From Bacteroidota bacterium (lineage in GTDB: Bacteria; Bacteroidota; Ignavibacteria; Ignavibacteriales; Ignavibacteriaceae), in NCBI GenBank assembly GCA_021813585.1, contig JAKAJV010000085.1, forward strand, positions 1 to 56,810: a DNA stretch of 56,810 nt, given 5' to 3'. Within the stretch, counting starts at the first letter, position 1. The number at the start of each line of letters is the position of its first letter. Below, piece after piece: positions 44,823 to 53,948 of this stretch. The notes beneath the pieces were generated by a model that ran no database searches, was not told where the DNA came from, and worked only from the letters and a program-made list of their open reading frames with translations. The position numbers and the translations under genes were made by a program.

Positions 44823-46148
44823 TTATAGCTTTAAGAACTCAACTCTGCGGTTAAGCGCTTTGTTGGTTGCATTATCGTTAGGTGCAACCGGCTCGCTCTC
44901 GCCCTTCCCGTCGGTCTCCAGCAGCGAAGCGCCTATGCCGAAGTCGTTAACAAGTGCATTCTTAACCGAAGCTGCGCGGCGCTTTGATAAATCCAGGTTC
45001 GATCTATCGTCGCCGTCGGAATCCGTATGCCCGACAATTTTAACTTTAACACCCTGCGCGTCCTTTAGTATTGCAGCAATTTCCTTTAAGGTGCCGTACG
45101 ATTCGGGCTTAACTACATCCTTATTCACGTCAAAGTAAATGCCGTAAGTAACCAGCTTGCCTTCTGTCATCAGCTTATTGCGCATATCCGGTGCGCCGAC
45201 TGCAATACGTACATTGCTTATCATTGCGGCACCGTCTTCAAAGCGCAGCCTGTCTATTTTCAAGCAGTCGGTAGGTATTGCTTTCGGAAGATCGAACAGT
45301 TTGTTCTGGTCCTGGTACAGCCGTATCCTGGATTTCTGTACCCAGATTGCAATATGGTATTTCCGGTTTTCCGTTTGAATAAGAGTCTTGTCATCAACGC
45401 TGCCTTTTAAGCTTGCGGCCCTGCACTCGTTTTTATTAAACCATGTTGAAAACCTTGATGCGCCGTAGTACTCAACGGTATATTCGAATCCGCCGTTGCC
45501 GGGCGCGGTTCCGGCGTCCCAGGCTTTGGGATTTTTCGCCTGGAATAACCGCATATGCCAGCCTGCCATTCTCTTATCCTTGCCTTGGATCGGGATTACA
45601 TCGTATTCAATAGTATAGTTATCCGGCAGCTTAAGCAGTTCGTCTGTCCAGATTGTCTCGCGTATAATAAACTTCATCCAGTGCCCGGGTGCAAGATTTG
45701 TTGTAACTACCTCTGCCGTTCCGTTGGTATTCCACAGCGCGGGAAAATCTCCAACCGCATCCTGGCTGAAATCATCGAAGTATATTACCTTCTCGCCCGG
45801 AACAAAATCGTACTTTGAGTTTATTACGGCCTGCGGACTGCTGCCTGCTTCAGCAGTGTTTACGCCTGCTGTATTGCCCTGTACCTGCTCGTTCTTTTGA
45901 GTGTTCTGCTTGCTGTCTTTGGCCTTCGCGTCTCCCTCTTTCTTTTTATCGTCGCCAGAAATCTGCTTGTCGACTTCGTCGTACGCCTTTTCCACCCCTT
46001 TATTAATTTTATCCTCAACTCTTTTTTCCCCTTCTTTCTTTACCTTTTCCTCGGCTTTCTTTTTTATCTTATCCAGAAACTGCGCCTGCGAAGTTTGCGC
46101 CAGACCAAAAGCCAGCGCCAGGGAACATATTAAGATCAACCGTTTCAT
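44823..46148 (-). CDS. OmpA-family protein with central sandwich-like domain
   Basis: A 441-aa exported protein. An in-frame ATG 5 codons upstream lies inside the AGGAGG ribosome binding site itself, so the start at 46148 is preferred. It has a signal peptide (KRLILICSLALAFGLAQTSQAQ), then a Lys/Glu-rich coiled segment (about 25-75), a Gln/Asn-rich linker and a domain of about 170 residues (about 115-290) that resembles a jelly-roll or LamG-type fold (VIYFDDFSQDAVGDFP; WHMRLFQAKN). Last is an OmpA C-terminal peptidoglycan-binding domain (about 325-441; VKIVGHTDSDGD, NLDLSKRRAASVKNAL, NRRVEFLKL). Likely periplasmic or outer-membrane-associated, binding the wall. Confidence 0.88.
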   Translation of the reverse strand: MKRLILICSLALAFGLAQTSQAQFLDKIKKKAEEKVKKEGEKRVEDKINKGVEKAYDEVDKQISGDDKKKEGDAKAKDSKQNTQKNEQVQGNTAGVNTAEAGSSPQAVINSKYDFVPGEKVIYFDDFSQDAVGDFPALWNTNGTAEVVTTNLAPGHWMKFIIRETIWTDELLKLPDNYTIEYDVIPIQGKDKRMAGWHMRLFQAKNPKAWDAGTAPGNGGFEYTVEYYGASRFSTWFNKNECRAASLKGSVDDKTLIQTENRKYHIAIWVQKSRIRLYQDQNKLFDLPKAIPTDCLKIDRLRFEDGAAMISNVRIAVGAPDMRNKLMTEGKLVTYGIYFDVNKDVVKPESYGTLKEIAAILKDAQGVKVKIVGHTDSDGDDRSNLDLSKRRAASVKNALVNDFGIGASLLETDGKGESEPVAPNDNATNKALNRRVEFLKL

Positions 46149-46232
46149 TTTGTACCTCCTCATTTATTTGATAAAATTAAGAACACGTTATTTTACATTT
46201 AACTACGCTTATGTCTAGTTATTTTGGTGCTG

Positions 46233-47309
46233 TTAAGATTGGTTATCCTTTTTATTCTTCATATAGTTGTGAATAAACTTGCCGAACTTTTTATCTTTCT
46301 GCCTTTTTTCATAGTACGACATTTCGAGGTACAACGATTCCTTGTACATCTTCATATAGCTGTCGTATCTTTCTTTAGAGATAGTCCCCTCTTCCACTGC
46401 ATGCAGAATTGCGCATCCATCTTCTACCGTATGTGTGCAGTCGGAATACCTGCAACTGTTTGACAGCTCCGATATTTCGTTAAAAGTCTCATCCAGACCG
46501 GAATCAGCCGAAATTATTCCAAGCTCGCGCATGCCGGGATTATCAACTATAATTGCCCCGTTCACTAATACTATAAGCTCGCGCCTGGTAGTAGTATGCC
46601 TGCCGCGCCCGTCTTTTTCTCTTATTGGCTGTGTCTTGTGCAGGTCACTGTGTATTAAATTATTTAATAAGGTGGTTTTGCCCACGCCGGATGAGCCGAG
46701 CAGACAATATGTGCAGAACGGGGTTAGATAAGCTTTAATGCCTTCAATGTCGGAAGCATTATTATTGCTGAAAGAGATAATTCTTATGCCCGCCGCCATT
46801 TTGAAGATATCATTTTTCTTTTTCTCAATTTCTTCTGCGCTTTGCAGGTCACTTTTGCTTAAGAATATAACCGGTGTAATATTACTTTCATTTATCATTA
46901 CCAGGTAGCGTTCTAGCCGGCGCAGATTAAAGTTGGAGTCTAGCGACTGCATTATAATTGCGGTATCTATATTTGCTGCAATAAGCTGATACTCGATTTT
47001 TTTGCCCGGCGTTTTTCTTTTTAAAAGCGATTTCCGCGGAAGTATGTCGTGTATAATGGCTAAAGAATCATCGTCGAACATCTGTGTATAAACCCAATCG
47101 CCCACTGCAGGTAAATCCAGAGAAGAATCCGAATTAAATAAAAACTTACCGGTAAGCTCGGCGTAAATATCTTTCTGCCCGTTAGTAACGACAAAGCTGT
47201 TTTTATTTACGCTTATTACCCGTGCAATTTTAAGATTCTCCAATTTACCCGGCTCAATTTTATCTCTGAACCATTTGTCGAATCCGAGCTTTTCTAAATT
47301 ATTATTCAT
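46233..47309 (-). CDS. rsgA: Ribosome small-subunit biogenesis GTPase RsgA
   Basis: A 358-aa circularly permuted GTPase that helps late 30S maturation. An OB-fold N-terminal domain (about 20-95) is followed by the permuted G motifs: G4-like FLSKSD, then G1 GSSGVGKTTLLN, then G3 DNPGMRELG. The C-terminal zinc motif CRYSDCTHTVEDGC gives the expected Cys-Cys-His-Cys set. The G4 motif reads SKSD where NKxD is canonical, a mild variation. It is the only ribosome-biogenesis gene in the region and is separated from the OmpA-family gene by 84 nt. Confidence 0.95.
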   Translation of the reverse strand: MNNNLEKLGFDKWFRDKIEPGKLENLKIARVISVNKNSFVVTNGQKDIYAELTGKFLFNSDSSLDLPAVGDWVYTQMFDDDSLAIIHDILPRKSLLKRKTPGKKIEYQLIAANIDTAIIMQSLDSNFNLRRLERYLVMINESNITPVIFLSKSDLQSAEEIEKKKNDIFKMAAGIRIISFSNNNASDIEGIKAYLTPFCTYCLLGSSGVGKTTLLNNLIHSDLHKTQPIREKDGRGRHTTTRRELIVLVNGAIIVDNPGMRELGIISADSGLDETFNEISELSNSCRYSDCTHTVEDGCAILHAVEEGTISKERYDSYMKMYKESLYLEMSYYEKRQKDKKFGKFIHNYMKNKKDNQS

Positions 47310-47548
47310 AGTATTTTTAAATTCATTTTAATGCTACATCCAGCCCGCGCCGGCACAGTTCCGATTTAATCGGAACGGAGACGGGAACAACAATTATGGT
47401 TTTGCCAACACAGCTTTTAATTAAACTTCAGCTATCTAACTAACAATGCTTTTAGAAACTAATTACCTCGAAAAACAATTCCTCAAAAAACGCCAGATGA
47501 TCGCATCCCAAAGGCAGTCGGTATTAAGCAGCAGGTTAAGCTTTGGTG
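47310..47548. other. Spacer with palindromes, possible attC-like site
   Basis: 239 nt without a gene. It contains a 9-bp palindrome GTTCCGATT/AATCGGAAC near 47370-47388. Boxes ATCTAAC (near 47434) and GTTAAGC (near 47533) match the integron attC pattern RYYYAAC...GTTRRRY about 100 nt apart. Adjacent inner boxes (TGCTTTT, ATTAAGCA) are partly complementary. The evidence is suggestive only. Confidence 0.3.
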
Positions 47549-48163
47549 TTACAATTTGTAATTAAATCCTAATAAAAAACTATAAAAACTTATCTTTTCA
47601 GTACTCATTTGACTAGTTGGATAGTATATATAAATAAAATTGTAGGATATGCTATTATATCTTATACTTAAATCCATATCCAGGTTTTTATATATTACTA
47701 AAGTCGAACCAATACCGAATCTGATAACAAATTTTGTAACGGACTCTCTTTTGGGTTCTGATGAAACTAATTCATATAAACCTTCAAAGCGTTCGGATGG
47801 TTTATAATTTTGAAACGTGTAATCTCGAGTAATAAAATGAACTCCCAATTCTCCAGCCCAATAGGGTAAGAATAATCCTAGTGGGAATGAATATTTTATT
47901 CCAGCTAAAAGTGGAATAGAGCTAAATTTATTCCCATCCGGACCAATATCTTCATTCCAACAATTAAATCCGGTAGAAATACTAAGTTGAACACTATCAG
48001 ATAGCTTATAAAAAATTCTGCCTTCAACTTGGTAACCTAATGGAGTATTGATAAAAAATTTTGGACTAACAATGCCAGATGAAACAGAAATTTGCCACTG
48101 ACTTTGTGCTGAAGATTTTCCAGTAAAAAATAATGATAGAAAAATCATTAATAAATATTTCAT
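47549..48163 (-). CDS. Small outer-membrane beta-barrel-like protein, unknown
   Basis: A 204-aa exported protein with a signal peptide (about 1-19, SLFFTGKSSAQ). The rest consists of short alternating strands with aromatic ends (WQISVSSGI, FYKLSDSVQLSIST, GIKYSFPLGLF, DLSIRYNSISYNFIYIYY) and a final GFNYKL. This is the look of an OmpW/OmpA-barrel-type eight-stranded protein. The family is not identified. It is AT-rich relative to rsgA and ompA. It lies in a run of accessory genes, all on the minus strand, with palindromic spacers on both sides. Confidence 0.7.
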   Translation of the reverse strand: MKYLLMIFLSLFFTGKSSAQSQWQISVSSGIVSPKFFINTPLGYQVEGRIFYKLSDSVQLSISTGFNCWNEDIGPDGNKFSSIPLLAGIKYSFPLGLFLPYWAGELGVHFITRDYTFQNYKPSERFEGLYELVSSEPKRESVTKFVIRFGIGSTLVIYKNLDMDLSIRYNSISYNFIYIYYPTSQMSTEKISFYSFLLGFNYKL

Positions 48164-48291
48164 GTTCTTTCATATATTTTAATGCAGCTTAACTTCGTGC
48201 AACCGGCACGTCGCCTGCGGGACAATAATTCCGTTTAAAGTACAAAGCCAATAATTTTAAAATACCAAGTGCAAAAACAGTCTACCACTTA

Positions 48292-49239
48292 TTAGGTTTT
48301 ACCATTATGCTCAATAGTAATTACTACATTTCCTTTTTTATGTCCTTTGTCAACATATCTATGAGCTTCTACTATTTCTTCCATTGGATAGCATCTGTCA
48401 ATCACGGTTCTCAGCTTTCCAGCTTCGCAGAATTCTTTGATAGTGTAGAGGTCTTCTACCTTTAACTTGATATTGCCGGACATAGAAAAAACGTTTAGAT
48501 AGAGTCCTAATTTGGAGAGAGATTTTTTACGTTTAAAAGATTCAATTTTTCCTACAGCATCATAAATAACGTCGTATGTCTCACCGCTTTGTGTAAAATC
48601 CTGCTGCGTGTAATCAATAACTTTATCCGCACCCAGAGATTTCACCATTTCCAGATTGGAAGTACTGCACACGGCCGTAACTTCTGCACCAAAGTATTTA
48701 GCAATCTGTATTGCATAAGTACCAACACTGCCGGAAGCTCCATAGATTAATACTTTTTGACCTTTCCTGATATTTGCTTTTCTAAGATGAATCAATGCGG
48801 TTATCCCGCCGTTAGAAACCGGGGCGGCTTCTTCGTGCGTCATATTAGCCGGTTTTGTTGCAAGAATTCTATCTTCGGGTAAGCAGCAATACTGGGCATA
48901 CGCACCAAATCTAAATTCGGTGGATGCAAAAACGGGATTGCCTACCTTAAAGAGTGTAACATCTTTCCCTACTGCTTCAATTTCTCCGGAGAGTTCCATA
49001 CCGAGTATTTTTTTCCTCGGGCCGGTAAAGCCAACAATTATCCGCATAATCGGCTTGAAGAAGAAATCTTTAACCGGTCCTAATCCAGGTTCAAATCGCC
49101 GGATCTTAGTATCTCCAATGTGTACAGTTGTAGCTAATATTTTTATAAGTACTTCATTCGGTTTGGGAGAAGGTTTTTCCACTTCTTTAATCTGAAGAAC
49201 CTCAGGCGGACCGTATTTTGTACATATAACAGCTTTCAT
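48292..49239 (-). CDS. Zinc-independent MDR-family NAD(P)-dependent reductase
   Basis: A 315-aa medium-chain dehydrogenase/reductase like quinone oxidoreductases. A TTG-started extension (49263) exists, but ATG 49239 has an AAGGA site 5 nt upstream and gives the usual [17 protein letters not shown] start. It shows the GroES-like catalytic fold (about 1-130; [11 protein letters not shown]), a Rossmann NAD(P) motif ([16 protein letters not shown]), and a C-terminal closing strand ([16 protein letters not shown]). The catalytic-zinc cysteine and histidine pattern of alcohol dehydrogenases is absent, as in the zeta-crystallin branch. The substrate is unknown. Confidence 0.9.
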   Translation of the reverse strand: MKAVICTKYGPPEVLQIKEVEKPSPKPNEVLIKILATTVHIGDTKIRRFEPGLGPVKDFFFKPIMRIIVGFTGPRKKILGMELSGEIEAVGKDVTLFKVGNPVFASTEFRFGAYAQYCCLPEDRILATKPANMTHEEAAPVSNGGITALIHLRKANIRKGQKVLIYGASGSVGTYAIQIAKYFGAEVTAVCSTSNLEMVKSLGADKVIDYTQQDFTQSGETYDVIYDAVGKIESFKRKKSLSKLGLYLNVFSMSGNIKLKVEDLYTIKEFCEAGKLRTVIDRCYPMEEIVEAHRYVDKGHKKGNVVITIEHNGKT

Positions 49240-49465
49240 AGTTATCCTTAAATCAATTTTCAAAACCTAACGGCGTTGCTGCTAATCCGCAGCCCAGAAC
49301 AAAAGGCTAAGTTAGAACGTCAACGCCAATAATTAAAAAAAATATTTCATAACTAAATAATCTTAAACAACAATGTTAAACGAAAAACACAAAGCTAAAA
49401 ACAGCAGTAAACCCGAATCATATCAAGCGGTCAAGTTGAGTTGCTGGTTATATTGCGACTTTGTT

Positions 49466-49807
49466 CTATTCTTCTTTTGGGCTTAAAATATCTTGAATCT
49501 TTTCTTTAACATCAGGCAATTTATTTTTTATTGCATCCCAAAGAATAGTATAATCAACGCTAAAATAATTATGAATTATCTTGTCTCTCATTCCGGCAAT
49601 TTTCTTCCACTCAATATCGTTATGTTTTTTGCGAAAATCCGAGGACAGGTTTTTGACGGCTTCCCCAATAATTTCAAAGCTTCTTGAAAAAGCTCTCGTG
49701 TACATTTCATTCTCTAAAAAGGCCTCATAATTTAAATCTTCAGTAGTTTTTAATAAGAATAAAATTTCATCTAAGATATGTCTTAAATATACTTCATTAT
49801 GTTTCAT
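49466..49807 (-). CDS. HepT-type toxin (HEPN-domain RNase)
   Basis: A 113-aa HEPN-domain protein with the active-site motif RDKIIHNYF, which fits R-x4-H-x-Y of HepT RNases. Surrounding helices (RHILDEILFLLK, FSRSFEIIGEAVKNL) also match. Its gene starts 11 nt inside the end of the minimal nucleotidyltransferase gene, in the standard antitoxin-first order of HepT/MntA modules. In that system MntA AMPylates HepT and blocks toxicity. Located in an accessory patch. No other toxin-antitoxin pair is in the window. Confidence 0.9.
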   Translation of the reverse strand: MKHNEVYLRHILDEILFLLKTTEDLNYEAFLENEMYTRAFSRSFEIIGEAVKNLSSDFRKKHNDIEWKKIAGMRDKIIHNYFSVDYTILWDAIKNKLPDVKEKIQDILSPKEE

Positions 49808-50099
49808 ACCATTGTACTTCTTTTTTGATATACGGAAGTATATAAGGACTAATTCCTTCTTCAGTCAAAAGGTCAACTTTTCTGTCAAAAACTTCTTCTA
49901 ATTCAAAAGCAAGGTCGATAAAATTATCAAAAGTTTTTTTCTCAAATTCAACAAGTAGATCAACATCACTTTTCTTTGATGCTTCGTTTCTTACATAGGA
50001 ACCAAACAAACCAATTTTCTTTACACGATACTTTGTAAGTAAGTTATGATTCTTTTTCAAAATATTAAAAATATCTTCTGTTGATAAATTCTTTCTCAT
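49797..50099 (-). CDS. MntA-type minimal nucleotidyltransferase antitoxin
   Basis: A 100-aa minimal nucleotidyltransferase. The catalytic pattern is visible as GLFGSYVRNEASKKSDVDLLV, the G-S-x10-D-x-D motif, with a third acidic residue likely further on. Partner of the HepT-like toxin encoded 11 nt into its 3' end. Family members AMPylate HepT next to its active-site tyrosine. Start and length typical. Confidence 0.92.
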   Translation of the reverse strand: MRKNLSTEDIFNILKKNHNLLTKYRVKKIGLFGSYVRNEASKKSDVDLLVEFEKKTFDNFIDLAFELEEVFDRKVDLLTEEGISPYILPYIKKEVQWYET

Positions 50100-50291
50100 A
50101 TAATTCTTAATTTATTTACAATAAAAATAAGAAAAGACTAATTAATAAGATACTTTTATAATACTGAAAGTAAAAACGATATAACTATTACATAACCCGC
50201 AATCAACCCTACTCAATTTATTTTTCCGCAATTTTTTCTTCACTAATCAGCTCACGTTATGCAAAAAAATTTTTTAGTAATAATTCCATAG

Positions 50292-50309
50292 CACAGACTA
50301 AAGTCTGTG
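50292..50309. repeat. REP-like palindrome CACAGACT-AA-AGTCTGTG
   Basis: A perfect 8-bp inverted repeat with a 2-nt centre, flanked by GC and T. Similar GCACAG-x-CTGTGC palindromes are common intergenic repeats in many bacterial genomes. Possibly one copy of such a family; no second copy was seen in this window. Confidence 0.45.
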
Positions 50310-50755
50310 TTACGATTTATAATATGGTTAGACCACCATTGCACAAGGTGACCAATTAAAATAATATGCAGGCGAGGCGAGTTGAAAAGGACAGCCGCCC
50401 CAGCCGCACCGGGGTAAGCAGAAAAACTTAAATTGATAAAATCTGTATGGGAAAATGTAGTGTAATTTTTGAATGTATGCCTGCCCTTTTAAATCCCTTT
50501 CCATCGCTTAAAAAACATTTTCGATGCAGCATATTAACTTCTACTTTCCCGCAATTATTATAAAAGGAAACGAGCTACAATTGTAACTTAGAAATAATAA
50601 GATATAATTACAAACAAAAAAATATTTTTTCTGTCTGCGCTATAATAAGCCTATAATTTCGTTCCTCCGGGACTTTGAATTCTTGTGTGTCGGGTTTTTC
50701 TAGAAATATTTAGTCCCTAAACGGGACTTTTATACGAATATTTAAGAGAAGAAGC

Positions 50756-50792
50756 CGGGGATTGAGTTCCGTTAGCTAAACTGCAATCCCCG
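50756..50792. repeat. Hairpin CGGGGATTG ... CAATCCCCG
   Basis: A perfect 9-bp stem (50756-50764, 50784-50792) around a 19-nt loop. It sits past the end of the oxidase operon on the minus strand (117 nt after the cytochrome c stop). It may end that transcript, but lacks a T-run. Confidence 0.45.
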
Positions 50793-50908
50793 ATAATTAA
50801 CCAATTGATTTAACACGGTGTATTAACCGGGTAAATCCCCTGCCCTTATTACCCACAGATAAAAAATTATAATCTTTTAAATCGCCGGCGTTTAAGATAA
50901 CCTATCCG

Positions 50909-52252
50909 CTACTCGTACTTCTTAACTTCTTTAAGAATATAAGTAGCCACCGCGCGGGCCTGGTCTGGCCTTAAGCCGGGATTAGGCATGGGCGGATAGC
51001 CGGGATTATTCTGCGTCGGATTCAAAATAAATTTAACAAGCTTGTCAACGTCGTCATGGTATTTGGGAAGCGTCTGCTTGTACGGCGGACCTACAACTTT
51101 ATGATCAAAGCTGTGGCAGGCAGAGCAGATATTCTTATAAATTTCCTCGCCGCTAATTTTAGGCGCTGCGCCGCTGCTTGTAAGTTTCTGCATAACTTGC
51201 TCAAAGTTGGCGCTCAATATCTCGCTCTGCTTTCTTGTGGCGTTGCCTATTACAAGCTGGTCTTTTATTACCAGCGCCATTATAGTAAGCAGCACCACAA
51301 GGAAGATATGCCCGCTGTACTTTACCGTTTTGCTCTTGTACATTACATAAAGGTAATGGCAGCCTAGAAACAATAGCAGCAGGGCTATAACAATGTAAGC
51401 GAACACCGAATAAGACATTGCGCCGTTGGGAATGTAGACGGTGTTAATCCATAAGAAGACAGGCAAAATTACCGTACCAATGGCGGTAAGGTAAATTGCC
51501 TTCCTGCTTACGAATTCTTTGTACGATTCATCTATGTTTTTCCTACCCCCGTCCCAGTAAAAAAACATGAAGAGTATAACTCCGCCCGTAAATGCGCATG
51601 CAGCTAGAATAAAAGAGATCATTTTAAAGATAACATCCCAGGAGAAAAGAATAGAGAAAAATCCCTGCTTGCCCCACTCGCCTGGGAATGCAGCTATTGT
51701 TAATCCCGATACGAACAGCCAGATGCCCGCGGCAAGGAAGAGCAGTCCGAACCTTCCCGAGGTAGAGCTAAGCCTTATACTCTTTTCCCTGAATCTGATA
51801 AGCTCCTCCGCAACCTCTTCATCGCCGGAATGATATTCCTTTATGGAATTAAACAGCTCGCTGAAGGAGAACGAGTACCTGTAAGTGTAAATAAGTATGA
51901 GCCCGATTGTAACAAGCACAACCGCGCCGGTTAAAAAGCTTACGGTAACAAGGTTTGCCGTATGGAACATCTGAACAAAAATAAGTATGGATGTAATGAG
52001 CGTTAGTATTCCCAGCACTATACCCATACTGGTATTTATGGTAACAATCTCAATTGCGTCTTTGGCAAAATGCAAAAAGTAATGGTTGCTCTCCTTTAAG
52101 CCCTTGCGTCTATAGAACAATGAAAGCACCGTGCCGCCCAGTACCATACTTATAAACGGCACAAACAGGAAGAACACCAGTATGGCAATGTAATGCAGAA
52201 GAGCTATATGCTCGGGTGATAAAGGAATAACTAATTTGTCGAGAAAATTCAT
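50909..52252 (-). CDS. Multi-pass membrane protein with C-terminal cytochrome c domain
   Basis: A 447-aa protein. The first 350 residues contain about eight hydrophobic helices (including 15-45, 75-100, 105-125, 170-195, 210-235, 255-275, 285-305). After the last helix comes a periplasmic mono-haem cytochrome c domain: CSACH haem motif at 376-380, and Met422 in PPMPNPG as likely sixth ligand. The last gene of the oxidase locus, 119 nt after ctaB. In caa3 oxidases the cytochrome c is normally fused to CoxB, but here it is joined to a separate polytopic protein. It may be the electron donor to CuA, or part of a quinol-side complex. The membrane domain's family was not identified. Confidence 0.88.
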   Translation of the reverse strand: MNFLDKLVIPLSPEHIALLHYIAILVFFLFVPFISMVLGGTVLSLFYRRKGLKESNHYFLHFAKDAIEIVTINTSMGIVLGILTLITSILIFVQMFHTANLVTVSFLTGAVVLVTIGLILIYTYRYSFSFSELFNSIKEYHSGDEEVAEELIRFREKSIRLSSTSGRFGLLFLAAGIWLFVSGLTIAAFPGEWGKQGFFSILFSWDVIFKMISFILAACAFTGGVILFMFFYWDGGRKNIDESYKEFVSRKAIYLTAIGTVILPVFLWINTVYIPNGAMSYSVFAYIVIALLLLFLGCHYLYVMYKSKTVKYSGHIFLVVLLTIMALVIKDQLVIGNATRKQSEILSANFEQVMQKLTSSGAAPKISGEEIYKNICSACHSFDHKVVGPPYKQTLPKYHDDVDKLVKFILNPTQNNPGYPPMPNPGLRPDQARAVATYILKEVKKYE

Positions 52253-52371
52253 TTATGCTCTCACTTTTTCTTTTTATAACTCAATTCAAAATTTTAATTG
52301 ATACTTAAAAGCCGCAGCAACTACAGTGTTCTTTGCCTATATATTTCTATGCTTCATCGCGATGCGCCATT

Positions 52372-53286
52372 TTAAATTAACAGCTTGTCAATTGCCAAGA
52401 GAACGACTACTAAAACAGCAAACAAGTTTATTTCTCTAAATGCAAAGCGGAACCATATTTTTTCCTTAACTGGCTTTAGCAGCTTAACCGAGTTCCATGA
52501 AAGCCACAAGCCGGAGGCAAGCAGGCCGAAATCGACAAATACATTGCCGACAATACCGAACAAAGGAATAAGCAGGCTTGTAACAAACGTGGCCAGTATC
52601 CAGATGAAAGTAATTCTTGCAAGCTGGTCCATGCTGAATATTTGTGTAAGCGTAGGGAAGCCCGCCTGTTCGTAATCGTGCCCGAATACCAAGAGCAGAA
52701 GCCAGAAGTGCGGTATCTGCCAGATAAAGAAAAAGAAAGCCAGTATAATTATCTGCGGGTCGGACAAGCTTCCGCCCGCTGCTACCCAGCCTACCATAGG
52801 CGGCAGCGCGCCTACAAGCGAGCCCGGAATAATTGCCAGCGCGTTCCGCTTCTTTAACGGAGTGTATATCCCGTTATACCAGAATAAATTTAAAAGTCCT
52901 AACCCAAGCGCAAGCAGCCCTGAGCCGAAATAAAGAACAACCGATCCGCCGATTGACAGCGCCAACGCAAGAAGCAAAGCTGCCGAAGGAGAAATCCTTC
53001 CGGAAGGAAGCGGCCGGTGCTTCGTCCTTTTCATCAATGCATCTGTACTGCGCTCCTGGTAGTGGTTTATTACCGCCGAGCCGGAGGACAAAAGCAATAT
53101 TCCGAGCGCGGCGGGTATTAAGGCAGTTGTTATCTTCTCGGAAAAGCAAATAAATCCGAATACTGTTGTAAGTGTTACGAATGTTGTTATCCGTATCTTC
53201 GTCAGCTCTAAAATTATATCCAGCTTTTCCTTTATTTCAAAAGTCAATCTTTTTTCTCTGCCGGCTTTTAATGTTAATGTATTCAT
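52372..53286 (-). CDS. ctaB: Protohaem IX farnesyltransferase (haem O synthase)
   Basis: A 304-aa UbiA-family membrane prenyltransferase that adds farnesyl to haem b to make haem O, needed for the a-type haems of the oxidase beside it. A frame extended to 53388 overlaps coxB and is not real; ATG 53286 starts 1 nt after the coxB stop. The signatures NHYQERSTDALMKRTKHRPL (Asp-rich prenyl-diphosphate site) and YTPLKKRNALAIIPGSLVGA are present, within about nine membrane helices. No ctaA (haem A synthase) is in the window. Confidence 0.95.
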   Translation of the reverse strand: MNTLTLKAGREKRLTFEIKEKLDIILELTKIRITTFVTLTTVFGFICFSEKITTALIPAALGILLLSSGSAVINHYQERSTDALMKRTKHRPLPSGRISPSAALLLALALSIGGSVVLYFGSGLLALGLGLLNLFWYNGIYTPLKKRNALAIIPGSLVGALPPMVGWVAAGGSLSDPQIIILAFFFFIWQIPHFWLLLLVFGHDYEQAGFPTLTQIFSMDQLARITFIWILATFVTSLLIPLFGIVGNVFVDFGLLASGLWLSWNSVKLLKPVKEKIWFRFAFREINLFAVLVVVLLAIDKLLI

Positions 53287-53287
53287 A

Positions 53288-53941
53288 TTACAGACTGCTG
53301 TTTGTTTCGGTGCTGTCGGGTATTTTGTCCTGTTTTTCTTCCTGCTTTGCCATCCATGCAATGTACCGGTCTTCCGGCAGTACAACAACCGCGCTGTACA
53401 TATAGGAGTGTCTTAATCCGCAGTACTCCGCACAAAATACATCGTAAGTTCCGGTATGCGTTGCCTGGAACCAAGCGGTGTTTGTTCTGTTCGGAATAAC
53501 GTCCTTCTTCATTTTAAATGCAGGTACGTAAAAGGAATGATCGACATCCCTTGAATGCAGCAATACTTTTACAGGCTTATTAAGCGGGACGTATAAGGTA
53601 TCGGTCTGTACGCCGTTGGGATACTTGTAAGACCAGCTCCACATCTGGGCATAAACGTCTACAACCATTGCGTCTTTCGGCGCGTCGGTCATTTCTTTAT
53701 ATCCTGTCCATCCCATCCAGAACATTACAAGCACCAGCAGAGTCGGTACCAGCGTCCATGTTATTTCCAGCGATATGCTGCCGTGGATGTTCTTAGCCTG
53801 CTTGTTTCTCTTGCTGTTATACTTTATTACGAACGTAATCATCAATACAGTAATAAGCGCAAGGAAGAATACGCAGATTGCAACTATAAAGATAAAAGTA
53901 CTATCTACGGACTGTACAAAGTTTGATGCGTCTGCTAGCAT
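53288..53941 (-). CDS. coxB: Cytochrome c oxidase subunit II (CuA)
   Basis: A 217-aa subunit with two N-terminal membrane helices (about 16-40, 60-78) and a periplasmic cupredoxin domain. All CuA ligands are visible: His135, Cys170, Glu172, Cys174, His178 and Met181 (CAEYCGLRHSYM). It accepts electrons from a c-type cytochrome. No haem-binding extension is fused at the C-terminus. No lipobox cysteine near the N-terminus. It sits after subunit IV and 1 nt before ctaB, an unusual position since coxB usually precedes coxA. Confidence 0.96.
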   Translation of the reverse strand: MLADASNFVQSVDSTFIFIVAICVFFLALITVLMITFVIKYNSKRNKQAKNIHGSISLEITWTLVPTLLVLVMFWMGWTGYKEMTDAPKDAMVVDVYAQMWSWSYKYPNGVQTDTLYVPLNKPVKVLLHSRDVDHSFYVPAFKMKKDVIPNRTNTAWFQATHTGTYDVFCAEYCGLRHSYMYSAVVVLPEDRYIAWMAKQEEKQDKIPDSTETNSSL

Positions 53942-53948
53942 ATTTTTT

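Larger units (their letters stand above)
50100..50908. other. 809-nt gene-free stretch with hairpins
   Basis: No supported gene on either strand. It holds three clear palindromes, of which the main two are listed separately; the third is GTCCC-TAAAC-GGGAC at 50713-50727. The gap separates the toxin-antitoxin module from the cytochrome oxidase locus. Both neighbouring genes are on the minus strand, so the mntA promoter lies in the left part. Confidence 0.5.

Noticed and set aside
50448-50560. About 38-codon ORF in the 809-nt gap
   Set aside because: No ribosome binding site, no hydrophobic or conserved pattern.
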